Shown here piece after piece: positions 25,175 through 35,194 of a DNA stretch of 64,000 nt. The translations under genes were made by a program, and so were the position numbers. Every line of letters begins with the position of its first letter. Position 1 is the stretch's first letter. The notes beneath the pieces were generated by a model. That model was not told where the DNA came from. It searched no databases and was given only the letters and a program-made list of their open reading frames with translations. The stretch is from assembly GCA_964582225.1 (NCBI GenBank), contig CAZORA010000012.1:7101-71100 (forward strand), written 5' to 3'. The stretch comes from Dokdonella_A sp964582225. GTDB taxonomy: Bacteria > Pseudomonadota > Gammaproteobacteria > Xanthomonadales > Rhodanobacteraceae.

Positions 25175-26224
25175 TCAGGCTCCGGCGACGACCAGGCCGA
25201 AGTATTTCAGGCATCCCGCGACGAATACCCAGACGATCGTGAGCGGGATGAACACCTTCCAGCCGAGGCGCATGATCTGGTCGTAGCGATAGCGCGGAAA
25301 GGTCGCGCGCACCCAGACGATCGCGCTGGCGAAGAAGAACGCCTTGGCCACGAACCACCACCAGCCCGGCTCGCCGAGCCAGCCCCAGGAGGCCGGGAAC
25401 GGCGACAGCCAGCCGCCGAGAAACAGCAGCGGCGCCATGAACGAAACGAGGATCATGTTCGAGTATTCGGTGAGGAAGAACACCGCGAACGGCGCTCCCG
25501 AGTACTCGACGTGGAAGCCGGCGACGATCTCCGACTCGCCTTCCGCCATATCGAAGGGCAGGCGGTTGGTCTCGGCGATGCCGGAGACGAAATACACCAC
25601 GAACATCGGCAGCAGCGGCAGCCAGAACCAGTCGAGGAGGCCCTTGGCGCCGGCCTGCGCTTCGACGATCGCCGACAGGTTCAGGCTGCCGGCGAGCACC
25701 AGCACGCTGACCAGGGCGAAGCCCATGGCGATCTCGTAGCTGATGATCTGCGCCGCCGAGCGCATCGCGCCGAGCATGGCGTAGCGCGAGTTGGATGCCC
25801 AGCCGGCGATGATGATGCCGTAGACGCCGAGCGAGGTCATCGCCAACAGGTAGAGCAGCCCCGCGTCGGCGTTCGACCAGGCCACGCGGCTGCCGATCGG
25901 CATCACCGCCCAGGCGCCGAAGGCCGGCACCAGCGCCCACAGCGGCGCGATCAGGAACAGGGGCTTGTTGGCCGCCGAGGGATAGACGACCTCCTTGATC
26001 AGAAGCTTGATGACGTCGGCAAAAGTCTGCAGCAGGCCCAGCGGACCGACCTGGTTCGGCCCCAGGCGCACGTGCATCCAGCCGATGACCTTGCGCTCCC
26101 AGTACACGTACATCGCCACCGCGATGATCAGCGGCAGCAGCGGAAACAGGAACAGCCCGATCGCCATCGACAGCGTCGGGAATGTCGTCACGAACCATTC
26201 GTAGGCGGCAATCAGGGCAGTCAT
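25175..26224 (-). CDS. nuoH: NADH-quinone oxidoreductase subunit H
   Basis: This 349-residue membrane subunit forms the quinone-binding chamber together with NuoB and NuoD. It shows 'YWERKVIGWMHVRLGPNQVGP', 'LPFDMAEGESEIVAGFHVEYSG' (the Glu-rich cytoplasmic loop) and 'RYDQIMRLGWKVFIPL'. About eight transmembrane helices are visible. The ATG at 26224 lies eight bases after nuoG; the longer frame upstream overlaps nuoG and is not conserved. Confidence 0.97.
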   Translation of the reverse strand: MTALIAAYEWFVTTFPTLSMAIGLFLFPLLPLIIAVAMYVYWERKVIGWMHVRLGPNQVGPLGLLQTFADVIKLLIKEVVYPSAANKPLFLIAPLWALVPAFGAWAVMPIGSRVAWSNADAGLLYLLAMTSLGVYGIIIAGWASNSRYAMLGAMRSAAQIISYEIAMGFALVSVLVLAGSLNLSAIVEAQAGAKGLLDWFWLPLLPMFVVYFVSGIAETNRLPFDMAEGESEIVAGFHVEYSGAPFAVFFLTEYSNMILVSFMAPLLFLGGWLSPFPASWGWLGEPGWWWFVAKAFFFASAIVWVRATFPRYRYDQIMRLGWKVFIPLTIVWVFVAGCLKYFGLVVAGA

Positions 26225-26232
26225 GGGGTCAT

Positions 26233-28620
26233 TCAGGCCTTGACGATGTCGAGTTCGGCGCCGTAGGGCGGCAAGGTCGCAGTGGCGGCGAGCGCCGCCT
26301 CGATCCAAGCGCCGCCGCGCGGCACGCGGGCGGTGATCTCGACCGGCAGCTCGACGCCGTTGACGAGGGCGCGCGCGCCCTCGTCGAGGCCGAGCGCAGC
26401 GGCGTCGTCTGGATGCAGGCCGAGCGCGGCAGCGCGCGCCAGCGGATGCGCCTGCAGCGGCGGCGCGCGGCGCACCACGGCGTCACAGGCGTAGATGGGT
26501 GTGGTGGCGATGCGGCGCAGCGCTCCGGCAGCGGCCGCCGGGGCGGGCGCCGCTTCCACCGCCGGCACCCGCAGGGCCTGCGGAAGATCGGCGGCGAAGC
26601 CGTTCTCCAGCCGCGCCAAGGTACGCGGCGCCGGTTGCTCACCACGCGAAACCTTGCCGGCATCCTGCAGCGTCGTGCGCAGCTCGTCGAACTCGGTGAA
26701 GTCAAAGCCCTCGAGCGCCAGCGCCGCACCGAGCGCGCGCAACACGCGCCAGCCGGGACGCGCCTCGCCGGGCGGCTTCGAGCCGGCGGCCAGCGTCTGC
26801 GCGAAGCCGTCGACATTGATCAGGGTGGCCTCGGTCTCCGGCAGCAGGGCGATCGGCAGCATCAAGGTCGCCACCTGCTCTAGCGCCGGGCTGGTGTAGG
26901 AGCCGAAGGCCAGCACCACCCCGGCCTTGCCGAGCGCGTCGAGCGCAAGGCGGCCATCGGCGAAATCGAACGGCGGCTCGCAGCCGTAGAGCACGTAGGT
27001 CGCACGCGGATCGACGAGCATGGCCTGGGCGTCGAGCCCGTCCTTGCCAGGCAGCGCGCCGATGCGACTCAGGCCGACCGCGTTGGCGCCGAGCGGAATC
27101 TCGTTGCAGGCGCTCTTGGTGGCCTTTGCCAGCGCCCGCGCGGCGGCGCGCAGCACACCGGCGCGCGGATGGGTCTGCGCCGCCTCGCCAAATACCACGA
27201 CGGCCTGCGCGGCGTTTTGCAGCGCGGCGACTAGCTCGCGGTTGAAGTCCGCGGCGCCATCCGGCGCGCGCACCGCATCGAGCAGATCGCGCATGGCTTC
27301 GGCGAAGCTCTGCGGGGCCACGATGCGCTTGCCGGCGAGCGGAAACTCGAAATCGAAGTCGAAGTCGAGTGGGTTGAGAGCGTAGATCGTCGCGCCGCGC
27401 TTGGCAGCCTTGCGCATGCGCGCGCCAAGCAGCGGCATCTCATGGCGTGGGTTACAGCCGATCAGGACGATCACCTCGGCTGTTTCGACCTCAGCCACCG
27501 GCATGCCGAACAGTGGCGTCTCGGCAGCGCCACTGCAGTCGAGCTGACGCAGGCGATGATCGATGTGCTCGCTGCCGAGCGCGCGCACCAGTTTCGCCAG
27601 CAGATAGCCTTCCTCGTTCGAGGTCCAGGGCGCAAGCAGCGCGCCGAGCTGGCCCCTGGGCGTGGCGCGCAGCGCCTCGCTGGCGAGGCGGATGGCATCG
27701 TTCCAGTCGATCTCCACCCAGACGCCGTCGCGCTTGACCCGCGGCGCGGCCAGGCGGTCGGCGCTGCGCAGTGCCTCGCGGCTATAGCGGTCACGGTCGG
27801 ACAGCCAGCACTCGTTGATCGCCTCATTGTCGCGCGGTACCGCACGCAGCACGTCGCCGCGGCGGGTGTGCAGCCACAGGTTCGAGCCGAGGGCGTCGTG
27901 GTAGCCAATCGACTCGCGGGCGATCAGCTCCCAGGGCCGAGCGCGGAAGCGAAACGGCTTGTCGGTCAGCGCACCGACCGGACAGACGTCGATCACGTTG
28001 CCGGACAGCTCGCTCATCAGCGGCTTGCCGACGTAGGTGCCGATCTGCAGTTGGTCGCCGCGCACCATGCCGCCGAGCTCGTAGGTGCCGGCGATCTCGC
28101 TCATCACCCGTACGCAGCGCGTGCAGTGGATGCAGCGCGTCATTTCGCTCTGCACCATCGGGCCCAGGTTCTCGTCAGCTACCGTGCGCTTGCGCTCGGC
28201 GAAGCGGCTGACTGAACGGCCGAAGCCCATGGCCAGATCCTGCAACTCGCATTCGCCGCCCTGGTCGCAGATCGGGCAGTCGAGCGGATGGTTGATCAGC
28301 AGGAACTCGAGGCCGTTGCGCTGCGCCGACAGCGACATCTTCGACTGGGTGAATACCTTCATCCCATCGGCGACCGGCGTCGCGCAGGCCGGCGCCGGCT
28401 TGGGCGCGGGCTTGCCACCCATCTCGACGTCGACCATGCACACGCGGCAGTTGGCCGCGATCGGCAGCTTCTCGTGATAGCAGAAGCGCGGGATCGGAAT
28501 GCCGGCCTTGTCGGCTGCCTGAATGATGTTGATGCCCTTGGGCACCACCATGCTCCGCCCGTCGATTTCGATCGTGACGTGATCCGGCGGCACTGCGGGC
28601 GCGGTGGCCTGGGCGCTCAT
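26233..28620 (-). CDS. nuoG: NADH-quinone oxidoreductase subunit G
   Basis: This 795-residue Fe-S subunit belongs to the peripheral arm. The N-terminus has a 2Fe-2S fold ('RFCYHEKLPIAANCRVCMV'), followed by the 'NHPLDCPICDQGGECELQDLA' cysteines and 'CIHCTRCVRVMSEIAG' 4Fe-4S ligands. The remaining ~550 residues are the degenerate molybdopterin-oxidoreductase-like domain. The ATG at 28620 overlaps the nuoF stop by four bases. The C-terminal third is Ala-rich, as in related lineages. Confidence 0.97.
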   Translation of the reverse strand: MSAQATAPAVPPDHVTIEIDGRSMVVPKGINIIQAADKAGIPIPRFCYHEKLPIAANCRVCMVDVEMGGKPAPKPAPACATPVADGMKVFTQSKMSLSAQRNGLEFLLINHPLDCPICDQGGECELQDLAMGFGRSVSRFAERKRTVADENLGPMVQSEMTRCIHCTRCVRVMSEIAGTYELGGMVRGDQLQIGTYVGKPLMSELSGNVIDVCPVGALTDKPFRFRARPWELIARESIGYHDALGSNLWLHTRRGDVLRAVPRDNEAINECWLSDRDRYSREALRSADRLAAPRVKRDGVWVEIDWNDAIRLASEALRATPRGQLGALLAPWTSNEEGYLLAKLVRALGSEHIDHRLRQLDCSGAAETPLFGMPVAEVETAEVIVLIGCNPRHEMPLLGARMRKAAKRGATIYALNPLDFDFDFEFPLAGKRIVAPQSFAEAMRDLLDAVRAPDGAADFNRELVAALQNAAQAVVVFGEAAQTHPRAGVLRAAARALAKATKSACNEIPLGANAVGLSRIGALPGKDGLDAQAMLVDPRATYVLYGCEPPFDFADGRLALDALGKAGVVLAFGSYTSPALEQVATLMLPIALLPETEATLINVDGFAQTLAAGSKPPGEARPGWRVLRALGAALALEGFDFTEFDELRTTLQDAGKVSRGEQPAPRTLARLENGFAADLPQALRVPAVEAAPAPAAAAGALRRIATTPIYACDAVVRRAPPLQAHPLARAAALGLHPDDAAALGLDEGARALVNGVELPVEITARVPRGGAWIEAALAATATLPPYGAELDIVKA

Positions 28621-29930
28621 GCCGCCACCTCGCCGGCTGCGCCGACCATTGAATGACCGTGCTCGATGAAGTATTCGAATTCGTCCCAGAAATGGCGCAG
28701 CATGCCCTGCACCGGCCACGCCGCGGCCTCGCCGAAGGCGCAGATGGTGTGACCTTCGATCTGGTGGGTGACTTCCTTGAGAATCTCCAAATCGCGCGGC
28801 ACCGCGCCGCCGTCGACGATTCGGGTCAGCATGCGGTACATCCAGCCGGTGCCCTCGCGGCAGGGGGAACACTGCCCGCAGCTCTCGTTGTAGTAGAAGC
28901 GGCTGATGCGCTGCAGCGCGCGCACCATGCAGGTGGTCTCGTCCATGACGATGACCGCGCCCGAGCCAAGCCCAGAGCCGGCGGCGCGGATCGCGTCATA
29001 GTCCATGGTGAGGCCGAGCATGGTCTCGCCCAGCAGCACCGGCATCGAGGAGCCGCCCGGGATCACCGCTTTCAGCTTGTGCCCGTTGCGCACGCCGCCG
29101 GCCATTTCCAGCAGCTCGGTGAACGGGGTGCCGAGCGGAATCTCGTAGTTGCCCGGACGATTCACGTGGCCCGACACCGAAAACACCTTGGGGCCGCCGT
29201 TGTTCGGCTTGCCGATATTGAGGAACCAGTCGGCACCCTTGCTCAGGATCGATGGCACCGAGGCGTAGGTCTCGGTGTTGTTGATCGTGGTCGGCCGCCC
29301 GTACAGGCCAAAATTGGCCGGAAACGGCGGCTTGAAGCGCGGCAGGCCCTTCTTGCCCTCCAACGACTCCATGAGGGCGGTTTCCTCGCCGCAAATGTAG
29401 GCCCCCGCGCCGAGCGCGTTGTAGATATCGACGTCGATCCCCGTGCCCTGGATGTTCTTGCCGAGCAGCCCCGCCGCGTAAACGTCGTCGCGAGCTTGGT
29501 CCACATGGCGGAAGGGCTCGTGGTGGAACTCGCCGCGCAGGTAGTTGTAGGCGACCGTCGAGCCGGTCGCGTAGCAGGCGATGGCGAGGCCTTCGAGCAC
29601 CGCATGCGGATTGAAGCGCAGGATGTCGCGGTCCTTGCAGGTGCCCGGTTCGGACTCGTCGGAGTTGCAGAGAATATATTTCTGTCCTGGTGCGGTGCGA
29701 GGCATGAACGACCACTTGAGGCCGGTCGGGAAGCCGGCGCCACCGCGCCCGCGCAGCGCGCTCTTTTTCAGTTCGTCGATGATGACGCTCGGGTCGGGCT
29801 TCTCGGCGAGAATTTTCTTCCACGCCTGCCAGCCACCGATTTTCAGGTAGTTCTCCAGCGTCCACGGCTGGTCGAAGTGGAGCGTCGTGTAGACGACCTG
29901 GTGTTCCTTGGGTGCGGGACCGTATGCCAT
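28617..29930 (-). CDS. nuoF: NADH-quinone oxidoreductase subunit F
   Basis: This 437-residue NADH-oxidising subunit binds NADH, FMN and the N3 4Fe-4S cluster. The Gly-rich FMN/NADH motif is 'GRGGAGFPTGLKW', followed by 'CNSDESEPGTCKDR', 'GAGAYICGEETALMESLEG' and the cluster ligands CGQCSPCREG. The ATG at 29930 has GGAAG ahead. It lies 76 bases after nuoE. Confidence 0.97.
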   Translation of the reverse strand: MAYGPAPKEHQVVYTTLHFDQPWTLENYLKIGGWQAWKKILAEKPDPSVIIDELKKSALRGRGGAGFPTGLKWSFMPRTAPGQKYILCNSDESEPGTCKDRDILRFNPHAVLEGLAIACYATGSTVAYNYLRGEFHHEPFRHVDQARDDVYAAGLLGKNIQGTGIDVDIYNALGAGAYICGEETALMESLEGKKGLPRFKPPFPANFGLYGRPTTINNTETYASVPSILSKGADWFLNIGKPNNGGPKVFSVSGHVNRPGNYEIPLGTPFTELLEMAGGVRNGHKLKAVIPGGSSMPVLLGETMLGLTMDYDAIRAAGSGLGSGAVIVMDETTCMVRALQRISRFYYNESCGQCSPCREGTGWMYRMLTRIVDGGAVPRDLEILKEVTHQIEGHTICAFGEAAAWPVQGMLRHFWDEFEYFIEHGHSMVGAAGEVAA

Positions 29931-30006
29931 GTCTGCTTCCGGCGGGAGGGTCACCTTGCGCGGCAGAATCCGCTGCGCGCGAGGATCGCCTCCGCTGTTC
30001 GTTGCC

Positions 30007-30534
30007 TCAATCGAGCCTGTCCAGGATCTCGTCGACTTTCTCGATCGTGAGCTTCTCGTGGTAGTCGCCGTCGACCACCATCATCGGAGCGCCGCAGCAG
30101 GCGGCCAGGCACTCCTCTTCCTTTTTCAAGTAGATGCGCCCGTCGACCGTCGATTCGCCGAGCGCGATGCCGAGCTTCTGCTCGCAGTGGCGCACGATCT
30201 GGTCGGCGCCGTTCAGCCAGCAGGAAATATTGGTGCAGATGGCCACGTTGTGGCGCCCGACCGGCTTGGTTTCGAGCATGGTGTAGAAGGTCGCCACCTC
30301 GTAGCCGAAGATCTCCGGCAGCTCGAGGTAGCGGGTGACCGCCATGATCAGGGCGTCGGTCAGGTGGCCGCCGTTCTGCTCCTGGGCCGCGAATAGCCCC
30401 TGGATCAGCGCCGAGCGCTTGCGGTCGGGCGGGAACTTGGAGGCCCAGTGATCGATGTGCCGGCGGGTTTCCTCACCCAGCTCGAGCAGTGGATCGACGT
30501 CCTTGATCTGCGCGTAGGTGCCGGTGGGTTTCAT
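30007..30534 (-). CDS. nuoE: NADH-quinone oxidoreductase subunit E
   Basis: This 175-residue thioredoxin-fold subunit holds the 2Fe-2S cluster N1a. The Cys ligands are in 'CTNISC' and 'EECLAACCGAP'. The helical N-terminus ('ALIQGLFAAQEQNGGHL') is typical. The ATG at 30534 begins 'MKPTGTYAQI', and the longer upstream frame is unsupported. It lies 94 bases after nuoD. Confidence 0.96.
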   Translation of the reverse strand: MKPTGTYAQIKDVDPLLELGEETRRHIDHWASKFPPDRKRSALIQGLFAAQEQNGGHLTDALIMAVTRYLELPEIFGYEVATFYTMLETKPVGRHNVAICTNISCWLNGADQIVRHCEQKLGIALGESTVDGRIYLKKEEECLAACCGAPMMVVDGDYHEKLTIEKVDEILDRLD

Positions 30535-30628
30535 GCTGCGGGTACCGAAAGACGGAAGGAAGCGAAGCGCGGGCCGGGTCTTGCCACCCCGCTCTCGTCG
30601 CACGTGCGCCGCGGAGCAGCCGGCGGCC

Positions 30629-31882
30629 TCACCGGTCCACCTCGCCGAACACCATGTCGTAGGTGCCGATCATCGCCACCACGTCGGCCAGCATGTGGCC
30701 GCGCACGATCTCGTCCATCGACGCCAGGTGGGCGAAACTCGGTGCCCGGCACTTCAATCGAAACGGCTTGTTGGCGCCGTCGGAAACCAGGTACACGCCA
30801 AACTCGCCCTTGGGAGCCTCGACTGCAGCGTAGGTTTCGCCTGCCGGCACGCAGTAGCCCTCGGAGAACAGCTTGAAGTGATGAATCAGGGCTTCCATGT
30901 CGTGCTTCATCTCGGCGCGCGGCGGCGGCGCGACCTTGAAGTTGCGCACGATCACCGGGCCGGGGTTGGCGCGCAGCCAGTCCACGCACTGCTTGATGAT
31001 GCGGTTGGACTGGCGCATTTCCGCCATGCGTACCAGGTAGCGGTCGTAGCAGTCGCCGGTGGAGCCGACCGGAATGTCGAAATCGACCTCGGCATACTTC
31101 GCGTAGGGCTGCTTCTTGCGCAGATCCCACTCAATGCCCGAGCCGCGCAGCATCGGTCCGCTCATGCCCCAGGCAAAAGCCTGCTCGGGAGTGACGATGC
31201 CGATGTCGACGGTGCGCTGCTTCCAGATGCGATTGGTGGTGAGGAGTTCCTCGTACTCGTCGACACGCTTGGGGAAGCTCTCGGTGAAGGCGTCGATGAA
31301 GTCGAGCAGCGAACCCTGACGCGCGGTGTTCATGCGCGCGAGATCCTGGCCCTTGTGGAACTTCGACTCCTTGTACTTCGGCATCTGGTCGGGCAGGTCG
31401 CGATAGACGCCGCCCGGCCGGTAGTAGGTCGCGTGCATGCGCGTGCCGCTGACCGCCTCGTAGCAGTCCATCAGCTCTTCACGTTCGCGGAAGGCATACA
31501 GGAACACCGCCATGGCGCCGAGGTCGAGCGCGTTGCTGCCGAGCCACATCAGATGGTTCAGGATGCGCGTGATCTCGTCGAACATCGTGCGAATCCACTG
31601 CGCACGGGGCGGCGGCTCGATGCCCATGAGGTTTTCGATGGCACGCACGTAGGCATGCTCGTTGCACATCATCGAAACGTAGTCGAGCCGATCCATGTAG
31701 CCGATCGACTGGTTGAAGGGCTTCGATTCGGCCAGCTTCTCGGTGGCGCGATGCAACAGGCCGACGTGCGGGTCGGCGCGCACCACGGTTTCGCCATCCA
31801 TCTCCAGCACCAGGCGCAGCACGCCGTGCGCGGCGGGGTGCTGCGGGCCGAAGTTCATCGTGTAGCTGCGGATCTCGGCCAT
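30629..31882 (-). CDS. nuoD: NADH-quinone oxidoreductase subunit D
   Basis: This 417-residue subunit of the 49-kDa family contributes the quinone site. It shows 'FGPQHPAAHGVLRLVLEMDGE', 'HVGLLHRATEKL', 'MMCNEHAYVRAIE' and 'PKGEFGVYLVSDG'. It is a separate gene here, not the NuoCD fusion of E. coli. The ATG at 31882 lies two bases after the nuoC stop; a GTG six bases further upstream is possible. Confidence 0.97.
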   Translation of the reverse strand: MAEIRSYTMNFGPQHPAAHGVLRLVLEMDGETVVRADPHVGLLHRATEKLAESKPFNQSIGYMDRLDYVSMMCNEHAYVRAIENLMGIEPPPRAQWIRTMFDEITRILNHLMWLGSNALDLGAMAVFLYAFREREELMDCYEAVSGTRMHATYYRPGGVYRDLPDQMPKYKESKFHKGQDLARMNTARQGSLLDFIDAFTESFPKRVDEYEELLTTNRIWKQRTVDIGIVTPEQAFAWGMSGPMLRGSGIEWDLRKKQPYAKYAEVDFDIPVGSTGDCYDRYLVRMAEMRQSNRIIKQCVDWLRANPGPVIVRNFKVAPPPRAEMKHDMEALIHHFKLFSEGYCVPAGETYAAVEAPKGEFGVYLVSDGANKPFRLKCRAPSFAHLASMDEIVRGHMLADVVAMIGTYDMVFGEVDR

Positions 31883-31884
31883 CG

Positions 31885-32643
31885 TCACTTTCCGTCCAGT
31901 TCCTGATCCTCAAAGCTCGCCTGTGCCCAGCGCGAATCTTCGCGGACCACCCGCGGCACCAGCACGCGCGGCTCGACCGACTTGACCGGTTCGTAGACCA
32001 CGCGCTGCTTCTCCGGGTCGTAGCGCACCTCGACGTTGCCGATCAGCGGGAAGTCCTTGCGGAAGGGATGGCCGACGAAACCATAGTCGGTGAGGATGCG
32101 GCGCAGATCCGGGTGCCCCTCGAAAACGATGCCGAACAGATCGAAGGCCTCGCGCTCGAACCAGTTCACGCTGGGCCACAGCGCGTTCAGGGTAGGCAGG
32201 CTCGGCAGGTCGTCGTCGGCGCAGAAGGCGCGCAGGCGCAGACGCCGGTTGTGCTGCAGCGAAAGCAGGTGCGCGACCACCGCGAAGCGCCGCGGCGAGG
32301 CGGCCGGATGCGGCCGCCCGGCCCAGTCGAAGCGACCGATGGTGCCGCCCTCGACGCCGCGCGAAAAGCCCTGCGCGGTGACGTTCGTGGTGTCCCACTC
32401 GGCCTGGCCCCAGCTCAAGTAGTCGATGCCGCAGAGGTCGATCAGCTGCTCGAAGGCAAACGTCGGCTCGTCACGCAGCGTGTGCATCACCTCGAGCCAG
32501 CGCGCGGGCGCCAGCTCGGCAGTGACTTCGTCGCGCTCGACCGTCACCGCCTCGAGGCGGTCGCCGAAATGCTGCTTGAGGCTGTCCGCAAACGCGGCGG
32601 CAGCGGCGTGCCCGGCGGCACCGTGGTCGGTCATGCCCTTCAT
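31885..32643 (-). CDS. nuoC: NADH-quinone oxidoreductase subunit C
   Basis: This 252-residue 30-kDa-type subunit of the peripheral arm has the signatures 'EREAFDLFGIVFEGHPDLRRIL' and 'DYGFVGHPFRKDFPL'. The ATG at 32643 follows the nuoB stop by two bases; an ATG nine bases further in is an alternative. The C-terminal tail beyond 'RYDPEKQRVVYEPV' is moderately long and charged. Confidence 0.96.
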   Translation of the reverse strand: MKGMTDHGAAGHAAAAAFADSLKQHFGDRLEAVTVERDEVTAELAPARWLEVMHTLRDEPTFAFEQLIDLCGIDYLSWGQAEWDTTNVTAQGFSRGVEGGTIGRFDWAGRPHPAASPRRFAVVAHLLSLQHNRRLRLRAFCADDDLPSLPTLNALWPSVNWFEREAFDLFGIVFEGHPDLRRILTDYGFVGHPFRKDFPLIGNVEVRYDPEKQRVVYEPVKSVEPRVLVPRVVREDSRWAQASFEDQELDGK

Positions 32644-32645
32644 GC

Positions 32646-33190
<545 letters not shown>

Positions 33191-33200
<10 letters not shown>

Positions 33201-33547
33201 TCCAGCGCCCCCTTCTTCCACACATAGACGAAGCCGATGGCGAGCATGCCGAGAAAGAACGCCATCTCGAGCAGTCCGAGCAGACCCAGCTGGGAGAACA
33301 CCGTCGCCCACGGGAACACGAACGCGATTTCCAGATCGAAGACGATGAACAGAATGGCCAACAGGTAATAGCGCACGTCGAAGCGCATGCGCGTGTCCTC
33401 GAAGGCCTCGAAGCCGCACTCGTAGGCGGCTGCCTTCTCCGCGTCGGGACGCCGGGGCCCGAGCAGGTTGCCGATCACGATCAGCGCGACGCCGACCACG
33501 GTCGCTACGACGAGAAACAGCAGAACCGGCAGGTACTCGCTCAGCAC
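33191..33547 (-). CDS. nuoA: NADH-quinone oxidoreductase subunit A
   Basis: This membrane subunit of about 118 residues is the first gene of the nuo operon. Three helices are visible: 'YLPVLLFLVVATVVGVALI', 'YYLLAILFIVFDLEIAFVFPW' (with the conserved Asp/Glu) and 'LGLLEMAFFLGMLAIGFVYVW'; 'YECGFEAFEDTRMRFDVRYY' marks the loop Cys. A GTG at 33547 was chosen because it gives the family length and follows GGGGGT; an ATG at 33577 would add ten residues. Confidence 0.93.
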
Positions 33548-33672
33548 ACACACCCCCAACGCCGAACGGCGCATCACCCGAAACGACCGCGCGAGCTACT
33601 GCGGCCGCCCTCGCGAAGATCATGGGCCCGCGTTTCGCGACAGTGCCGCGCAACGCGGGCGAACGATCAAAC

Positions 33673-33757
33673 TGGTGCCCAAGAGAGGACTCGAACCTCC
33701 ACGGGTCTCCCCGCTACCACCTCAAGGTAGTGCGTCTACCAATTCCGCCACCTGGGC
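33673..33757 (-). tRNA. tRNA-Leu (GAG)
   Basis: An 85-base class II tRNA with a long variable arm (AGCGGGGAGACCCGT region), anticodon loop TTGAGGT and encoded CCA. The acceptor stem GCCCAGG/CTTGGGC closes with one G·U pair. It sits between secG and nuoA, the position typical for this lineage. Confidence 0.95.
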
Positions 33758-33770
33758 ACAGCAAAAAAAA

Positions 33771-34265
33771 CTATCTCTTTCCGTCCTTCGACTTTTCCTC
33801 GTCGGCCTTCTTCGCCGCGGACTTTTCCGCCGCCTCCGGCGCCGCCGTGGGCGCGACGGCAGCCGGTACGTCGCCGATGTCGACCCCCTTCGAGGCGGGT
33901 GCGGGGTTGACCTCCGCTGCCGGCGGCACGTCGCCAACCTGGACGGGGGGCTTGCTCGCCTCTGGCGCCTGCTCGGTCGTCAGGCCGGACATTACCCCGA
34001 GATCATCCGCTGCCGGACGGGCATCGCCCGCCGAGCGCGCCAGAAAGATGCCCATGGCGAGGCTGAGCAGAAAAAACAACGCCGCCAACACTGCCGTACT
34101 GCGCGAGAGGAAGTTGGCCGAGCCGCGTGCGCCGAATACCGTACCGGAAGCGCCGCCGCCGAAGCTTGCACCGGCGTCGGCACCGGCGCCGCGCTGCAGC
34201 AGGATCAGCACGACCATCGCGATCGCGATCAATACGTAGAGGACGTTGGCAATGGTGGACAGCAT
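33771..34265 (-). CDS. secG: preprotein translocase subunit SecG
   Basis: This 164-residue small subunit of the SecYEG channel has two transmembrane helices ('IANVLYVLIAIAMVVLILLQ' and 'TAVLAALFFLLSLAMGIFLA') separated by the signature 'QRGAGADAGASFGGGASGTVFG'. The C-terminal ~75 residues form a Pro/Ala-rich tail ending in Lys/Glu-rich 'KKADEEKSKDGKR', much longer than the E. coli tail. It lies 14 bases after tpiA. Confidence 0.95.
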   Translation of the reverse strand: MLSTIANVLYVLIAIAMVVLILLQRGAGADAGASFGGGASGTVFGARGSANFLSRSTAVLAALFFLLSLAMGIFLARSAGDARPAADDLGVMSGLTTEQAPEASKPPVQVGDVPPAAEVNPAPASKGVDIGDVPAAVAPTAAPEAAEKSAAKKADEEKSKDGKR

Positions 34266-34279
34266 GTTCGATTCTTCGG

Positions 34280-35029
34280 TTACAGAGACTCGACGGCGGC
34301 GGCAATGATGGCGAGGAAATCCGCGGCGACCAGCGAGGCGCCGCCGATCAGCCCGCCGTCGACGTCTGGCTGGGCGAACAGCTCCGCCGCGTTGGAAGGC
34401 TTCGCGCTGCCGCCGTAGAGGATGCGCAGCGAGCTCGCAATTGTAGCATCGTGTCCGGCGAGTTTTCCACGCAGGAAGGCATGCATCGCCTGCGCTTGCT
34501 CCGGCGTCGCGGTACGGCCGGTACCGATCGCCCACACCGGCTCGTAGGCGAGCGCGGCTTCGGCGAAAGCGCCGATCCCCACCCGCGCGAGCACCGCATC
34601 GACCTGCCGCGCCACCACTGCCTCGCCCGCGCCGGCCTCGTATTCGGCGAGCGTCTCGCCAACGCAAAGGATCGGCCGCAGCCCGGCCGCCTGCGCGGCA
34701 GCGAACTTGGTCGCGATCTGCGCATCGGACTCCGCGTGATACTGGCGCCGTTCGGAGTGGCCCACCAGCACATAGCGGCAGCCGACGTCCACCAGCATGC
34801 GGCCGGATACTTCGCCGGTATAGGCGCCCTGTTCGTGCTCGCTCAAGTCCTGCGCGCCGAGCATGAGCGCCGCGCCGTGGCGCTGCGCCAAAAGCTCCAG
34901 ATAGGGGAACGGCGGAATCAGCACCCGCTCCACCGCACCGGAAGCAGCGGCCACCGCCTCGCCCAGGGCGGCGGCCATCGCGCGCGAACCATGCATCTTC
35001 CAGTTGCCGGCAACCATCGGCAGGCGCAT
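34280..35029 (-). CDS. tpiA: triose-phosphate isomerase
   Basis: This 249-residue glycolytic TIM-barrel enzyme interconverts dihydroxyacetone phosphate and glyceraldehyde 3-phosphate. Substrate Lys K11 is in 'AGNWKMHG', the catalytic His in 'VGHSERRQYH', the catalytic Glu in 'ALAYEPVWAIGTGRTATPEQ', and the phosphate-binding end in 'ILYGGSAKPSNA…GGLIGGASL'. The ATG at 35029 has GAGG eight bases ahead. It lies directly upstream of secG, probably co-transcribed. Confidence 0.97.
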   Translation of the reverse strand: MRLPMVAGNWKMHGSRAMAAALGEAVAAASGAVERVLIPPFPYLELLAQRHGAALMLGAQDLSEHEQGAYTGEVSGRMLVDVGCRYVLVGHSERRQYHAESDAQIATKFAAAQAAGLRPILCVGETLAEYEAGAGEAVVARQVDAVLARVGIGAFAEAALAYEPVWAIGTGRTATPEQAQAMHAFLRGKLAGHDATIASSLRILYGGSAKPSNAAELFAQPDVDGGLIGGASLVAADFLAIIAAAVESL

Positions 35030-35194
35030 CGCGAATCCTCCGCTCCTCAAGGGCGCGCAAGGATAGCCGCGTCCCTTCGACCGGACAACCGCAGCGGCTT
35101 GAAACAGCGCGATCAGATCCGGCCTCGACCCATTCGTCCGGCTGCGCAAAACCTTCCGTGGCCTGGGCGCCGAAGATCAAGCGAACGCGCTCGC

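Noticed and set aside
25164..26198. Upstream extension of the nuoI frame
   Set aside because: It overlaps nuoH in another frame and is not conserved; NuoI starts at 25163.
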